NCBI GenBank assembly: GCA_944349375.1
Contig: CALVMV010000001.1
Coordinates: 124,001-188,000, forward strand
Source: an uncultured Clostridia bacterium
GTDB lineage: Bacteria; Bacillota; Clostridia; Christensenellales; UBA1242
Direction of reading: 5' to 3'
Length of the DNA stretch: 64,000 bases
Shown: in pieces, positions 34,401-43,982 of the stretch
How the letters are laid out: each line of letters opens with the position of its first letter
Position numbering within the stretch: the first letter of the stretch is position 1
Made by a program: the position numbers and the translations under genes
Notes under the pieces: model-generated
Told to the model about the DNA's origin: nothing
The model's database searches: none
Seen by the model: only the letters and a program-made list of their open reading frames with translations

Positions 34401-35899
34401 CATCTTCAAAATCAGGCATTATTAAAAATCTTATTCTTAGTCCTTCCGTTGTAAATTTTGCAAGCACATCTTCTGTTGGTGCTTTAGTTGGAAATGTTTA
34501 CAATGGAAAACTATACAACATTCAAATTACAACAACAAACACTTTAACTGTTCAAGGTTCTAACTTTGTGGGTGGTGTTGTAGGTAAAGCACAAGGGAAT
34601 TATGTATTTAAAAATATCAGTGCAAATGTTAATGCTGTTGCAAATTACACTCCAACAACAGATCAAATTTATCAAGAAAATTTAAATAGTTTAGTATTTT
34701 CTTACGCTGGGGGATTATTTGGTTATCTTGGCTCTGGTTTTGCAGAAAATGTTTCAGTTGAAAATATTTCAACAATTAGAGGTGATAGAGCTGGCTTTGT
34801 TGCAGGTGGAATAGGCGCTGGAGGTAATTTAACTGATGTTACAGTTACAGTTTCTGAAAATGGAGAAATAAAAGCTAATTCTTATGGAGGAATGGTTTTA
34901 GGCGAAGTTTGTGGAAAGGTGTCTTATGTTAATGTAATAGGAAATGGAAACACAAGCAATATTTTCTCAATCGTTGGGCAATTGCCAAAAGCAGTTGGTG
35001 GTATTACTGGTGCTTTAAGCGGAGGTAGTATTAATAATGCAGTTATTGATCAATCTTTTGCTGTTGGCTCTAAAAAGATTGGAACAAGTTCTACATACTC
35101 AACAGTAAATTATGTAGGTGGAATAGTAGGTGTGGTCAATAACAATGGAGCATCAGTTTCTACTATTAGTCAAGTTGTTGTAAGTGGGGACATTTCAGCA
35201 TCAAGCACTTTAGGTGGCGCAATTGGTGGAGTTCTTAATACTGTACAACTTGATCAAATAGCTATTAAAAGTGAAAACTTTAAAGTTTCTGGGCAAATGG
35301 AATATGCAATTCTTGGTGGTATGATAGGATATGTTCCTGCTTCTCCTTCTCCGCAAATCACCATTACAAACTCTTATTGTTCAGCAGACTTGACTATTGA
35401 TATTCAAAATGCCTTAAATCAACCTAACGCACAAATTGGGGGATTAATTGCTTCTTCTACAACGAATGTAATTTTAAATAATTGCTATACAACTTCTAGA
35501 ATAAGTCTTACATTAAAATATTTAAATAGTATAGAGTCAAACGAGAATTTTTATAAGTTGAGTAGTGAAGAGGGCGCTGGGTTCTATAAACAAGTTCCTA
35601 ATAATGACAGCAATGTACAAAATGTCTATTATTATGGTTGCGAAGGAGGATCGGCAGTAAACATTCTAAAGAATTTTATTTCTTGTTATAGCAATTTTGA
35701 TTTATCATCAAATGTAACTATAAATAACTATGGAAAAGATTCTTATAATTATGCGGGATCAACAAGTGATAATTTGACAAAGAAAGAAGCTTTATGGAAT
35801 ATAGACTTTGGTGAAGATGCTGATGGAAATATTTGGTCAGAAAAAGATGGCTTAGACTTTAGACATTTACTTTTTGAAGATAATTTATTTTGGATGTAA
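25460..35899 (+). CDS. Giant GLUG-repeat cell-surface lipoprotein
   Basis: The 3479-residue protein has signal peptide KINMFVCSLLMVLTSLFF and lipobox FVAC, so it is anchored outside the membrane. A Big_2-like Ig domain lies at about 34-120 (SSVSIDVGQEKELVFSINN) and another at about 1590-1650 (TNILKIDQNGKMTILGTGWV). GLUG-type repeats (VGGLVGENEGEI, AGGIAGISSGLI, VGGICGENNGFITNC, VGGVVGKAQGN) form three blocks at about 1130-1400, 2430-2710 and 2950-3360; the rest is beta-rich. No cell-wall sorting signal is seen at the C-terminus (LLFEDNLFWM). It probably works as an adhesin or surface fibre. It is co-transcribed with the VirB4-like gene. The RBS is AAAAGGGG, 9 bases before the ATG. Confidence 0.85.
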   Translation: MVNIKKINMFVCSLLMVLTSLFFVACGNKNYDNVSLTCSESSVSIDVGQEKELVFSINNMIDGMDNSLNISFSPQGIVSHEVISKNENQTTIKIVGVEAGSTTLKATTIDGGKVCNVTIDAKKYSDYVNAGQNSLYVSSNSALTISTSDFVFEDTASEKKIDFYFYGVNNGYTLSLDNVSSNVNDTREFYNKFISVKLINQDGGSYLVFTDDKGQEYVLGRGQFDLSYSGNTKYYFVSVEKVNDVYQIPAGTPFVNIGDTFTFIANYQNPEGKEIFAQREFIVLKDIDLNTISSSYGYIKYDQNDQEMDETYFIEDFDENKITLVPNYLSDIDNETIDFKQAKLVIQIPQNSEELLYSFSFDNDNIFNVTAQKNYMNGISYYIFTISTKTQIENKTNFNVKFYYEGFENSLDENVCVNISYPIEIKNKPNSIVISGSDFSNTYVENKTFTFYNHYQSDNVGWQRFYFDVFPLGSNYDYLTIDLQQNSGLIVRYKGTIYTEGEVVIDDFNSYVEFRGQEGAEEKNAGTLTLKLNFNLLMEDSLISTFNYKISKGSTIISYDENFNLNTIGLSINSDSQGVDLSNILYTDASFSELEINLISGDNVAKFSVSENPYIEKNGRFYLNFGATALSVGQGTYSVILPNGLAASITIEVVETLEGLSIKTTNQNANMSIISFDENQALVYARYNTEKNDAKNLFDIELIANSNELSNAILNYEYFIESKNLITLTDIKGNNFNVNLSGIGQSSISLTVRGYSVENYEIVTIERTFTINVVSYEYIKELSINKLSDGQGSYENTKARYVYLYNNNANSSSKKQASLDIDISLFNDQVSAFLFKNPSSGNFDAVSFSLKYVSWTVPGYTMLLNGNPVDCMFLQEGEQSLYEIVNSSSGAIIATFDAQSLDLELGSGAGNSFSFSLIASIDQFDISRKSYTINVNVLEYDAVERLNTLTPITSLEFSSFESSHEIDLRVLQNDAINKNIRVSIEGDAVSYQRITYKLFGENNAGIVINGQGASVVTLSLVADDNFIKLASENSNFFGGKTFNATLTIAAEDWYKDTGELLEENKTKVISIPITFANGSIDNPFTIDSSSDLQKVSNNLKANYKVTTVVDASALSLPLGALEGSIVGANDYAKITNININSLNENNCVGLFTEIAEGASVKNLSFEGVFNINVNSLTSDAYIGLIAGKNKGSIENVSVNINKSSIIIDNQSVVDSQNLPNVFVGGLVGENEGEIVQNFSSDVNLISYSLFMNDFLDINYYQANVYAGGIAGISSGLIKKIDGNSFAGYTNYLAFSLINVKPNNLDGSSIGYVGAVAGKILIQENNSGLYSVGADGSLYSENTYIAGKGIVVGGEIYGLNYVGGVVGELEIDGSVNDFEFSGITTRTFVRAYSDSTNLGLISGKVNNNSSGTISPTFFIQAIDDGDMGEKSSMFVIYHNLIDAVKIDVNDETYSLTKLAFGKESNESTFENRENNFISYITREYVSIDENSGKIQIIQNQTQYYGEIVVVNQTENTIIQQRQFVTRGSSADLSVTENASLKNKMSSNDSSNLAFFAFYFDAVSAQISESQAGLDKAQDLLNANYNTLSLGDDLYPININGEITLESLNTNILKIDQNGKMTILGTGWVQISGSSILNVNNGVNFYIYVTNYFNNDNNISIIYSVNSPLASPIDETELSLFANQTATLYVKPNYNFSQADSEQLETTKREEILNIDDYGVGSVGGYYFNLAKNENVTANVKILNMKEDGTDGEENTEDFSVSITGQTITITKQQTETTNGEFKIIITPMLVSSLNNNKFSCEVNKKLENGKIKYEKGALAMGASRYDNVTFSTSSQINETIYVKTTSDAEDLQYYLKFNDKIVQSDYLTGYNSENDLFNIAFGNKDLISGDKGDLIKEYAFPLNVSVKTESDAFKNRFENNIYGDYQLVILSETNSSQYITINLTFENLPIQNIIIDNYNNQAGMTSEIGVATNYSYPGEDSLLAVTLNPGDSDFDYLVIENADINNNSGNGFATFALAARKDGSEPNTNLFEANTIVGSATTKGLVLTKDEILKLYNKTGYKSFDGIVYFIYNIGNSNISQNAQSTFVVKVYKDGKEVSQTISLSLKLKNFVSLSIDGKTPEIGAENQYRVAVGLKYKLNISSYGINSENISAPYISEGAEYGTIVLENGNYYVQISETALTNFATMKIKIEEINPDYKIPASSEITLVLMNYVIDSSINDVNGEPGNKDIISSMVNGVITMPIGTSRSISLDIGEYLEYDNTNQAIINIVNAFINELTQNANWNYYSNIEPGQSVPGIDAGEAKYEYDLPVNGSLENYYFRYQDLTIVPLRINEANANLYYLKYQVYYSVSGAGYSASSQSSGDSAASITTEIRFEVFVSSSEESPIPIFDYDDFMDMKEGGYYILLNDIILPSAEYVENIDSSYSQYLPLNANFASLDGNGHAIILDGTYDMGNASQLGIFTTLKSGSVIKNLNIKLLSSFITEDANSGVIFKTTNAQHRTGLLVGTNEGIITNCYVYSPTNTFFTMNCALQDIESAYVGGICGENNGFITNCSSSINIYGSFNIAGIAGVNNNKISACSYKGGVLKSSSDQLDEGFHVAGLVNVNNSSGKIITSYVTGGIDASSLYSTNTASYLSGPNFSAGFVYENNGGYISDCYSDINLQNSANMAGFVYVNTGSVKNSFSLSILQSGTIAAAGFAMRNTPFGEEQESDQGGNQSDNSGSGTFENCFYLSHAHISSGKNACNSCGFTSSINVDLNTIKFEGVSAIDDFNVNTNDAFKDFAYVDNISTDAVWFFSGNNYSNNGLYVNFTPSEETTTIDNDNGIGVQKNTIYNVENMALPKGRLELSAPNIQVLSIRNFQNADVDNSTGDITYNYIDDISTTATQKATRGSLYNPLLINSPQTMESLILENNDSSTNQNSMNYRIISDVDYGEYDYNSQLYKTVFVGSLEGNGMEISSIVLQSNSIMENAGLFAKLGISSSKSGIIKNLILSPSVVNFASTSSVGALVGNVYNGKLYNIQITTTNTLTVQGSNFVGGVVGKAQGNYVFKNISANVNAVANYTPTTDQIYQENLNSLVFSYAGGLFGYLGSGFAENVSVENISTIRGDRAGFVAGGIGAGGNLTDVTVTVSENGEIKANSYGGMVLGEVCGKVSYVNVIGNGNTSNIFSIVGQLPKAVGGITGALSGGSINNAVIDQSFAVGSKKIGTSSTYSTVNYVGGIVGVVNNNGASVSTISQVVVSGDISASSTLGGAIGGVLNTVQLDQIAIKSENFKVSGQMEYAILGGMIGYVPASPSPQITITNSYCSADLTIDIQNALNQPNAQIGGLIASSTTNVILNNCYTTSRISLTLKYLNSIESNENFYKLSSEEGAGFYKQVPNNDSNVQNVYYYGCEGGSAVNILKNFISCYSNFDLSSNVTINNYGKDSYNYAGSTSDNLTKKEALWNIDFGEDADGNIWSEKDGLDFRHLLFEDNLFWM

Positions 35900-35936
35900 A
35901 AATGGGCGAAGGTTGACTTTTGCCCATTTTTCTTTT
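35899..35936 (+). terminator. Terminator of the giant-lipoprotein operon
   Basis: AAAATGGGC (35899-35907) / GCCCATTTT (35922-35930) followed by T-rich DNA. Confidence 0.85.
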
Positions 35937-36007
35937 AATTTTTTTGTTTAAATTGTTGCGTATTGTGGAAAATTAGTGAATATTTTAAAAGTTTTTTTAA
36001 AAAAGAG

Positions 36008-36036
36008 TTGACATTTTTTTATAATATTGATATAAT
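36008..36036 (+). promoter_or_regulatory. Consensus promoter of rpoBC
   Basis: TTGACA (36008-36013), a 17-nt spacer and TATAAT (36031-36036). The start site is expected near 36043, leaving a leader of about 128 nt. Confidence 0.9.
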
Positions 36037-36042
36037 CATTTC

Positions 36043-36170
36043 AACTATAAGAGCGCTTGTGAAGAAATTTTGTATATTTTAAACTGAAAATTGGGCATTT
36101 TGTGGCATTTTTTTGTGCCATAATGTCTTTTTTTCGTCTTTAACAACCCTCGGAATTTAAGGAGTAGAAG
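36043..36170 (+). promoter_or_regulatory. rpoB 5' leader with possible attenuator
   Basis: The leader holds a small hairpin TGGCA (36103-36107) / TGCCA (36116-36120) with a T-run at 36128-36134, then AAGGAG before the ATG. It may attenuate or carry a protein-binding site. It is not a known family to me. Confidence 0.3.
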
Positions 36171-39100
36171 ATGTCAGTAAGTCTTAAGAAAGTTAAATCT
36201 GGAAAAGTTGACAGATATACATTTGGACATTGTAAAGAATATGTGGAAGTTCCACCTTTACTAGAAATTCAAAAAAATTCTTATAAAGATTTTTTGGAAA
36301 ACGGGATCAAGAATGTGCTTGATGAATTTTTCCCTTTAACAGATTATTCTGGTAAAGCAAAATTATATATCACTGAGATTTTGCCTTTTGCAAAACCTAA
36401 ATATGATATTAACGAATGCAAACGCCGTGGTGCTACTTATTCTTCGCCTTTAAAGGTTAAGGCAAGATTTGTTGTTGAAGAAACTGGACAAGCTGTTGAG
36501 CAAGAAGTATTTTTGGGTGATGTTCCTATGATGACAGAGCAGGGCTCTTTCGTTTTTAACGGAATTGAAAGAGTTGTTATCAACCAAATTGTAAGAGCTC
36601 CTAGCGTTTATCTTAAAAGAGAAAAAGAAGATAATGCTTCTTTGAAAGCTCAAATGATTCCTGTTCATGGAACTTGGATAGAAGTTGTGCAGGGCGCTAA
36701 TGAAATGCTTAAGATTATGCTTGAAAGAAAGAACAAACTTTCTCTCGGTGTTTTCTTAAAATGTTTTGGTTTTACAAACGAAGAAATTTTAAAACTTTTT
36801 GGAAACAATCGTTATGTTAAAAATGTTTTAGATAAAGAACCTCAAACTACTCAAGAAGAAGCATTAATAGAGTTTTCAAGAAAGACTAGACCTTCAGATG
36901 TTCCTTCTGCTGAAAGCACAAGAAATTTCATTAATGCATCATTCTTTACAGATGCTTATTACAACTTGACTAGAGTTGGCCGTTATAAGTTTAATAAAAG
37001 ACTTGCTCTTAAAGAAAGATTACCAGGGCTTGTTTCTGCTGAAGATATTATCGCTGATGGAGAACTTTTAGTTAAAAAAGGTGAAGAATTTACTGCTGAA
37101 AGTGCGAAAAAAGTTCAAAATGCTGGTGTAAATGAAGTTTGGGTTCAACTTGCAGATAAAAAGCATTTGATGAGAGGTAATAATCGTGTTACTTTAAGCG
37201 AAGTATTCCCTTGCAAGCAAGAAGAATTGGGAATAAATGAAGATGTTTATACTCCAGTTCTAAATCAAATTTTAAAAGAAAACAAGTCTAAAGATAAAAG
37301 AATTGAAGCTATCAAGAATTCTACTAAAGAACTTATTATTACAACTTTAACAATGGATGATATTTTAGCTACTATTTCTTGTTACCTTGATGTTCTTGAA
37401 GGTATTGGCTCTCTTGACAAAATTGAACACCTTTCTAACAAAAGAGTTGCGACTGTAGGAGAACTTACTTCTAAAGCTTTCAGAGATGGTGTGTTTAAGT
37501 TATCTACTAATATCAAAGAAACTTTGCAGGGTAGAGATTTTGTTGAGGTTACACCTTCTCAAATCATGAATCCTAAAGCTGTAAATAAAATGCTTAGAGA
37601 TTTCTTCTCTCAATCTCAACTTTCTCAGATTATGGATCAAAAAAATCCTCTTTCTGGTATAACTCAAAAACGTAGAGTTTCTGCTATTGGTCCTGGAGGT
37701 ATTAAAAAGGAAAGAGCAGATCCTGAAATCCGTGATATTCATTATACTCACTATGGAAGAATTTGCCCTATTGAAACTCCTGAAGGACAATCTATCGGTT
37801 TAATCAATACTTTAGCTACTTATGCTAGAATTAATGAATATGGATTACTTGAAACTCCTTATAGAGTAGTTGACAAAGAAAAAGGTGTTGTTACTGATAA
37901 AATTGAATACAAAATGGCTGATGTAGAAAACGAAAGTTATATTGCTCAAGCTATTGAACCTTTAGATGAAGAAGGACATTTCATCAACAAGAGAATTAAT
38001 TGTCGTCATGGAGCTAGTATTTTGCAAGTTCCTGCTTCAATGGTTGACTATGTTGATGTTTCACCTAGACAGGTAATTTCTGTTGCTACAAGTTTAGTTC
38101 CTTTTGTAAGTGGAGATGAAACAAACCGTGCGTTGATGGCTGCTAACATGCAGAAACAAGCAGTTCCACTTTTAAGACCAGAAGCTCCTATTGTTGGAAC
38201 TGGTATGGAAGCTAAAGCTGCTCATGACTGCGGATATGTTCATCTTGCTAAAAGAGATGGAACTGTAAGCTATGTATCTGCAGATGAAATTAGAGTATTG
38301 ACTGATAACGGAGATGAAGACATCTACACTCTTGCGAAATTTGTTAAAGCTAATGATGATATTTGTTTCAACCAAAGACCTTGCGTTGTAAAGGGTGAAA
38401 AAGTTAAAAAAGATGATGTTTTAACTGATGGATATTCAACTGACCATGGCGAATTGGCTATTGGTAAGAATGTTTTAGTTGGATACATGAACTGGGAAGG
38501 ACAAAACTTTGAAGATGCTATTTTAATAAGCGAAAGACTTGTTAAAGATGATGTTTATACTTCAATTACATTGTTCGACCAAGAAATCAAATGCAGAACT
38601 ACTAAATTAGGTGATGAAATCATTACTCGTGATATTCCAAACCTTGGTGAAGATGCACTTAAAGATCTTGATGAAAATGGTATCATTCGTATCGGTGCTG
38701 AAGTTCACCCTAATGATATCTTGGTTGGAAAAGTTACTCCAAAAGGAGAAACAGAACTTACTCCAGAAGAAAGATTGTTAAGAGCTATCTTTGGAGATAA
38801 AGCCCGTGAAGTTAGAGATACTTCTCTCCGTGTACAACATGGTAAGGGTGGTGTCGTTGTTGATGTTCAAGTATTCTCAAAGAAGAACAAAGATGAACTT
38901 GAACCTGGTGTTACAATGATGGTTAAAGTTACTGTTGCTCAGAAGAGAAAAATCTCTGTAGGTGATAAAATGGCTGGTCGTCATGGTAACAAAGGTGTTG
39001 TTTCTATCGTATTACCTGAAGCAGATATGCCTTATATGGCTAATGGCAGACCTCTTGATTTAGTTTTAAACCCTATCGGTGTTCCTTCTCGTCTTAATAT

Positions 39101-39875
39101 CGGACAGTTATTGGAAGTTCACTTAGGTCTTGTTGCTGGAACTTTAGGAATGAAGGTTGCTACACCTGCTTTCGATGGTGCAACAGCAGACCAAATCAGA
39201 GAATTGCTTGTAGAAAACAATTTTAGACCTGATGCGAAAGTTCAACTTTATGATGGTAGAACGGGAGAACCTTTTGATAACCTTTCTACTGTTGGAACTA
39301 AATATATGCTTAAACTTGAACACATGGTTGATTCCAAGATCCATGCTCGTTCTATCGGACCTTACGCTTTGATTACTCAACAACCTCTTGGTGGTAAAGC
39401 CTTGTTTGGTGGTCAAAGATTTGGTGAAATGGAAGTTTGGGCTCTTGAAGCTTATGGTGCAAGTCATGTTCTTCAAGAAATGCTTACTGTTAAATCTGAT
39501 GACTTAAATGGAAGACTTAAAACTTATGAATCTATTATTAAAGGACTTCCTATTGCTGAACCTGGAATTCCAGAATCATTTAAAGTTTTGGTTAAAGAGT
39601 TGCAAGCTCTTGGACTTGATGTTAAGATTTTGACTGAAAACAACAAAGAAATTTCTTTGGCTGAATTAAGTCAAGATGAACAAGACCAAAATACTCTTGC
39701 TCAAGATACTGAAAAAGACCTTAACAAAGAAATTCTTGACTTTGAAGATGTGCTTCCTCAAAGCAATGAAGAACAAAGCGAAAATGAACTTAAAGAAGTT
39801 TTTGAAGAAAGCACAAAAAATGATACATTTGATAGCCTTGATTTATTTGATGATTTTGGCGATTTCGATGAATAA
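36171..39875 (+). CDS. rpoB: RNA polymerase beta subunit
   Basis: The 1234-residue beta subunit of the core enzyme. Conserved segments include the rifampicin region near residues 475-530 ([30 protein letters not shown]), [13 protein letters not shown], the [13 protein letters not shown] near the C-terminus and [14 protein letters not shown] in the catalytic region. The last 90 residues are very acidic. The RBS is AAGGAG. rplJ/rplL, which usually precede rpoB, are absent; a terminator and a separate promoter stand there instead. rpoC follows 17 bases later. Confidence 0.99.
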   Translation: MSVSLKKVKSGKVDRYTFGHCKEYVEVPPLLEIQKNSYKDFLENGIKNVLDEFFPLTDYSGKAKLYITEILPFAKPKYDINECKRRGATYSSPLKVKARFVVEETGQAVEQEVFLGDVPMMTEQGSFVFNGIERVVINQIVRAPSVYLKREKEDNASLKAQMIPVHGTWIEVVQGANEMLKIMLERKNKLSLGVFLKCFGFTNEEILKLFGNNRYVKNVLDKEPQTTQEEALIEFSRKTRPSDVPSAESTRNFINASFFTDAYYNLTRVGRYKFNKRLALKERLPGLVSAEDIIADGELLVKKGEEFTAESAKKVQNAGVNEVWVQLADKKHLMRGNNRVTLSEVFPCKQEELGINEDVYTPVLNQILKENKSKDKRIEAIKNSTKELIITTLTMDDILATISCYLDVLEGIGSLDKIEHLSNKRVATVGELTSKAFRDGVFKLSTNIKETLQGRDFVEVTPSQIMNPKAVNKMLRDFFSQSQLSQIMDQKNPLSGITQKRRVSAIGPGGIKKERADPEIRDIHYTHYGRICPIETPEGQSIGLINTLATYARINEYGLLETPYRVVDKEKGVVTDKIEYKMADVENESYIAQAIEPLDEEGHFINKRINCRHGASILQVPASMVDYVDVSPRQVISVATSLVPFVSGDETNRALMAANMQKQAVPLLRPEAPIVGTGMEAKAAHDCGYVHLAKRDGTVSYVSADEIRVLTDNGDEDIYTLAKFVKANDDICFNQRPCVVKGEKVKKDDVLTDGYSTDHGELAIGKNVLVGYMNWEGQNFEDAILISERLVKDDVYTSITLFDQEIKCRTTKLGDEIITRDIPNLGEDALKDLDENGIIRIGAEVHPNDILVGKVTPKGETELTPEERLLRAIFGDKAREVRDTSLRVQHGKGGVVVDVQVFSKKNKDELEPGVTMMVKVTVAQKRKISVGDKMAGRHGNKGVVSIVLPEADMPYMANGRPLDLVLNPIGVPSRLNIGQLLEVHLGLVAGTLGMKVATPAFDGATADQIRELLVENNFRPDAKVQLYDGRTGEPFDNLSTVGTKYMLKLEHMVDSKIHARSIGPYALITQQPLGGKALFGGQRFGEMEVWALEAYGASHVLQEMLTVKSDDLNGRLKTYESIIKGLPIAEPGIPESFKVLVKELQALGLDVKILTENNKEISLAELSQDEQDQNTLAQDTEKDLNKEILDFEDVLPQSNEEQSENELKEVFEESTKNDTFDSLDLFDDFGDFDE

Positions 39876-39892
39876 TTAAAAGGGGAATAGTT

Positions 39893-42800
39893 ATGTTTGA
39901 ACTTAACAATTTTGACTCCATACAAATTGGTATTGCTTCACCTGAGAAAATCAGAGAATGGTCTCATGGTGAAGTTACCAAACCTGAAACTATTAATTAT
40001 CGTACTCAAAAGCCTGAAAAAGACGGCCTTTTTTGCGAGAAAATTTTTGGACCTAGAAAAGATTGGGAATGTCATTGCGGTAAATATAAAAGAGTAAGAT
40101 ACAAAGGCGTTATTTGTGATAAATGTGGTGTTGAAGTTACTAGAGCAAAAGTTCGTCGTGAAAGAATGGGACATATTGAACTTGCTGCTCCTTGCACTCA
40201 CATTTGGTTCTTCAGAAATATTCCTTCTAAAATTGGAACTATTCTTGAAATGACACCTAAAGCTCTTGAACAAGTAGTTTACTATGTTGGCTATGTTGTT
40301 TTAGATCCAAAAAATACTGAATTTACTTATAAACAAGTTATTACTGATAAAGAATATCGTGATGCTTGTGAAAAATATGGCTCAGATGCTTTTGTTGTTG
40401 GCATGGGTGCTGAAGCTATTAAAAAACTTTTAAGCGAAGTAAACCTTGAAAAAGAATCAAAAATTCTTAAAGAATCATTACTTACTTTGAAAGGACAAAG
40501 AAAAATCAAGGCAATGAAAAAACTTGATGTTATCGAATCTTTCATCAAAAGTGGTAATAATCCTACTTGGATGGTTCTTGATGTTATTCCTGTTTTGCCA
40601 CCTGACCTTAGACCTATGGTTCCATTAGATGGCGGAAGATATGCTACTAGTGACCTTAATGACCTTTATAGAAGGGTAATAAATAGAAATAATCGTCTTA
40701 AAAAACTTATTGAATTGGGCGCTCCTGATGTTATTATCAGAAATGAAAAGCGTATGCTTCAAGAAGCTGTTGATAATCTTATCGATAACGGTAAAAGAGG
40801 AAAGGCTGTTCAATCTTCTAAACAAAGAGACCTTAAATCTTTAACTGCTATGCTTGGTGGTAAGCAAGGTAGATTCCGTTTGAACTTGCTTGGTAAAAGA
40901 GTTGACTATTCTGGTCGTTCTGTTATCGTTGTTGGACCTGAACTTAATATGTATCAATGCGGTCTTCCTAAAGAAATGGCTCTTGAACTTTTCAAACCTT
41001 TCATTATTCATAAATTAGTTGCTTTAAACAAATCACATAACATTAAAGCTGCTAAAAGAATGATTGATAAGGAAAAACCTATTGTTTGGGATATCTTAGA
41101 TGAAGTTATTAAAGATCATCCTGTATTTTTAAACCGTGCTCCTACATTGCACAGATTATCTGTTCAAGCTTTTGAACCTGTGCTTGTTGAAGGTAGAGCA
41201 ATTAAGTTGCATCCTTCTGTATGTGCAGCATTTAATGCGGACTTCGATGGAGACCAAATGGCTGTTCATGTTCCTTTATCTTTAGATGCAAGGGCAGAAG
41301 CTAGAACATTAATGCTTGCTTCTAACAACCTTTTAAAACTTTCTGATGGGGAACCTATTGTTACACCTTCACAAGATATTGTTCTTGGCTGTGCATATAT
41401 GACAATGCTTAAACCTGGTGCAAAAGGGGAAGGCTCAGTATTTTCTTCAAAAGAAGAAGCAATCATTGCTTATCAAACAAATAATTTACATCTTCAAGCA
41501 CCTATTAAAGTTAGATTAACAGCTGTTGTAGATGGAAAAAATTATTCAAAAATTGTAGAAACCTCAGTTGGAAGAATTTTGTTTAACGAACAAGTTCCTC
41601 AAAACTTAGGATTTGTTGATAGATCTAAAGAAGAAAATTATTGTGAACTAGAATTTAATAAAACTATGTTCAAAAAAGATTTGGCAAAGATTTTTGCAAA
41701 GGCTTACGATGTTCTTGGAACAACCGGCTGTTCTGTTTTAGTTGATAAAATTAAAAATATGGGATATAAATATTCAACATTGAGTGCAGTTACTGTAAAT
41801 GCATTTGATATCAACGAACCACCTGCTAAACAAGAGATTCTGAAAGAAGCAGAAAATGAGGTTCTTGAAAATGAAAAACTTCTTAGAAGAGGTTTGATCA
41901 CTAATGAAGAAAAACTTCGTGCTAATATAGATATTTGGGAAAGGGCTAAATCTAAAGTCGAAAATGCAGTCTTTGACTATCTTGATGATCAAAACGCATT
42001 CAAACTTATGTGTTTGTCCGGGGCTCGTGGATCTAGGGAACAAATTAACTCTGTCTGCGGTATGGTTGGAATTAAATCTACTGCGTCTGGAGAAAAAATT
42101 GGCATTCCTATCAAATCTTCTTTTAGAAGTGGTCTATCAGCTGTAGAATATTTTCTCTCTGCACGTGGAGCAAGAAAGGGGTTGACAGATACAGCTCTTA
42201 AAACTGCAGACTCTGGTTATTTGACTAGAAGACTTGTTGATATCTCTCAAGATGTTGTAGTTACAAGTGAAGATTGCTTTGCAGATTTAGGAGAAAAAGT
42301 TAAAGGGGTTTGGGTAAGCAAACTTGTTGTAGATGGTTCTGTTCAAGAAACTTTGGCTGAAAGAATTTATGGTAGAGTTGCTGTTGATACAATTGTTAAC
42401 CCTCAAACTAATGAAGTTATTGTTGAAGCTAACGAAATGATTTCTTTAAAACAAGCAGAAGAAATTGAAAAAGCTGGTATTGAAAAAGTTCAAATTCGTT
42501 CAAATCTTACTTGCAGATGTAAACATGGTGTTTGTGCAAAATGTTATGGCAGAGATTTAAGTGGTAAGAATTTAGTTACGGTTGGGGAAGCCGTTGGAAT
42601 TGTTGCAGCTCAATCTATTGGTGAACCTGGAACACAACTTACAATGAGAACTTTCCACTCTGGTGGTGTTGCATCTGCTCTTGATATTACACAAGGTCTT
42701 CCTCGTGTTGAAGAAATTTTTGAAGCAAGAAAACCAAAAGGCGAAAGCTTGCTTAGTGAAGTTGCTGGTAAAGTTTCAATTAAACAAGACGCTAAATATT

Positions 42801-43444
42801 TCTACTTTACAATTGCTTCTAGAGAAGGTGATGTTGATTATGAAGTTAAAAAGCCAGCTGTTGTTCTTGTTAAAAATGGTGAAACTGTAGAACCTGGAAC
42901 ACAACTTACTGCTGGGGCAATCAATCCTAGCGATTTGTTAAGAATGAAAGGTGTTAAAGGTCTTGAAGATTATCTTCTTAGTCAAGTTATTGCTACTTAT
43001 AGAGGACAAGGTGTTGCTGTTAATGATAAACACGTTGAAATAATTATTAGACAAATGCTTAAAAAAGTTAAAGTTGAATCTGCTGGGGATACAACTCTTC
43101 TTCCTGGTGAAATTGTTGATGTTTATAGATGCGATGAAGAAAATGAAAAAGTTCTTCAAGAAGGTGGCGTTCCTGCTACTGTTAAGAGAATTTTACTTGG
43201 TATTACAAAAGCTTCATTATCAACTGAGAGTTTCTTGTCTGCTGCATCATTCCAAGAGACATCAAGAACATTGACAGATGCTGCTGTTAAAGGAAAAGTT
43301 GATAAATTAATGGGATTAAAAGAAAATGTAATTATTGGAAAACTTATCCCTGCTGGAACTGGTGTGAAAGAATATCGTTCTGTAATGCCTGTTGTTGTTA
43401 ATGATCCCCAAACAGATCAAGTAGCAAATAGTTTTGTAGGATAA
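39893..43444 (+). CDS. rpoC: RNA polymerase beta' subunit
   Basis: The 1183-residue beta' subunit. The N-terminal zinc site ([20 protein letters not shown]) is intact, the catalytic triad motif [12 protein letters not shown] lies at about 448-459, and the C-terminal zinc site ([13 protein letters not shown]) at about 870. [20 protein letters not shown] marks the bridge/trigger region. AAAGGGG precedes the ATG. A strong terminator follows. Confidence 0.99.
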   Translation: MFELNNFDSIQIGIASPEKIREWSHGEVTKPETINYRTQKPEKDGLFCEKIFGPRKDWECHCGKYKRVRYKGVICDKCGVEVTRAKVRRERMGHIELAAPCTHIWFFRNIPSKIGTILEMTPKALEQVVYYVGYVVLDPKNTEFTYKQVITDKEYRDACEKYGSDAFVVGMGAEAIKKLLSEVNLEKESKILKESLLTLKGQRKIKAMKKLDVIESFIKSGNNPTWMVLDVIPVLPPDLRPMVPLDGGRYATSDLNDLYRRVINRNNRLKKLIELGAPDVIIRNEKRMLQEAVDNLIDNGKRGKAVQSSKQRDLKSLTAMLGGKQGRFRLNLLGKRVDYSGRSVIVVGPELNMYQCGLPKEMALELFKPFIIHKLVALNKSHNIKAAKRMIDKEKPIVWDILDEVIKDHPVFLNRAPTLHRLSVQAFEPVLVEGRAIKLHPSVCAAFNADFDGDQMAVHVPLSLDARAEARTLMLASNNLLKLSDGEPIVTPSQDIVLGCAYMTMLKPGAKGEGSVFSSKEEAIIAYQTNNLHLQAPIKVRLTAVVDGKNYSKIVETSVGRILFNEQVPQNLGFVDRSKEENYCELEFNKTMFKKDLAKIFAKAYDVLGTTGCSVLVDKIKNMGYKYSTLSAVTVNAFDINEPPAKQEILKEAENEVLENEKLLRRGLITNEEKLRANIDIWERAKSKVENAVFDYLDDQNAFKLMCLSGARGSREQINSVCGMVGIKSTASGEKIGIPIKSSFRSGLSAVEYFLSARGARKGLTDTALKTADSGYLTRRLVDISQDVVVTSEDCFADLGEKVKGVWVSKLVVDGSVQETLAERIYGRVAVDTIVNPQTNEVIVEANEMISLKQAEEIEKAGIEKVQIRSNLTCRCKHGVCAKCYGRDLSGKNLVTVGEAVGIVAAQSIGEPGTQLTMRTFHSGGVASALDITQGLPRVEEIFEARKPKGESLLSEVAGKVSIKQDAKYFYFTIASREGDVDYEVKKPAVVLVKNGETVEPGTQLTAGAINPSDLLRMKGVKGLEDYLLSQVIATYRGQGVAVNDKHVEIIIRQMLKKVKVESAGDTTLLPGEIVDVYRCDEENEKVLQEGGVPATVKRILLGITKASLSTESFLSAASFQETSRTLTDAAVKGKVDKLMGLKENVIIGKLIPAGTGVKEYRSVMPVVVNDPQTDQVANSFVG

Positions 43445-43473
43445 AAAAAAGAGAACTTGTGTTCTCTTTTTTT
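43444..43473. terminator. Bidirectional terminator after rpoC
   Basis: AAAAGAGAAC (43447-43456) / GTTCTCTTTT (43461-43470) with a 4-nt loop, flanked by A- and T-runs. It serves rpoBC and the convergent GNAT gene. Confidence 0.9.
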
Positions 43474-43500
43474 GTTAGATAAAAATTAAAGAATTTAAAT

Positions 43501-43956
43501 TTATTTTTTGTTTGATTGTATAGAATAGACTGTTTCAAGTTGGTTGAAGCCTAATTTTTTATAGAATTTGTTTGCAGGAGCATTATAATAACAACTTGCT
43601 TCTATTCTGCATTTATAGTTATTTAATAAATAATCAATAAATATTTTGCCATAGTTCATATTACGATATTCTTTTTTGATGTATAAGTCAACCAGTTCTA
43701 AAACTTTTTGATTATCATAATCAGAAACTTTATATTTTAAGGCTGCCATGCCTACTATTATTTCATCTTCATAAAATACATATTTTATATATTCTGGTGC
43801 TAAATATTTTTTTGAGTCTTCTAATGTGTAATTTTCAATTTTTGAATCTTTAATACCTACTTTTTTTGCGTATTTAATAAAATGGATAGATACTTCATAT
43901 TCCATTTTCAGATATTCTTTTTTTTCTTTTTCAGTTGTTACTCGTTTTATTTTCAT
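43501..43956 (-). CDS. GNAT-family N-acetyltransferase
   Basis: This 151-residue protein has the GNAT fold order. VGMAALKYKV is beta 4, and VLELVDLYIKKEYRNMNYGK is beta 4 followed by the pyrophosphate loop region (R-x-x-x-x-G/K, slightly degenerate). IEASCYYNAPANKFYKKLGF is the closing acetyl-CoA motif. The substrate is unknown. It starts 27 bases after the end of tRNA-Glu and may be co-transcribed with it. The RBS is weak (GAG). The TTG codon just before the ATG is a less likely start. Confidence 0.75.
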   Translation of the reverse strand: MKIKRVTTEKEKKEYLKMEYEVSIHFIKYAKKVGIKDSKIENYTLEDSKKYLAPEYIKYVFYEDEIIVGMAALKYKVSDYDNQKVLELVDLYIKKEYRNMNYGKIFIDYLLNNYKCRIEASCYYNAPANKFYKKLGFNQLETVYSIQSNKK

Positions 43957-43982
43957 CAATACTCAATTTTTTATTAATTTTT

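Noticed and set aside
22763..35899. Integrated conjugative element
   Set aside because: No relaxase, integrase, coupling protein or flanking direct repeats can be seen; only the VirB4-like ATPase recalls conjugation.
36400..43300. Many open frames antisense or out of frame to rpoB, rpoC and other long genes
   Set aside because: They lack RBSs and recognisable domains and mirror the codon pattern of the real genes.
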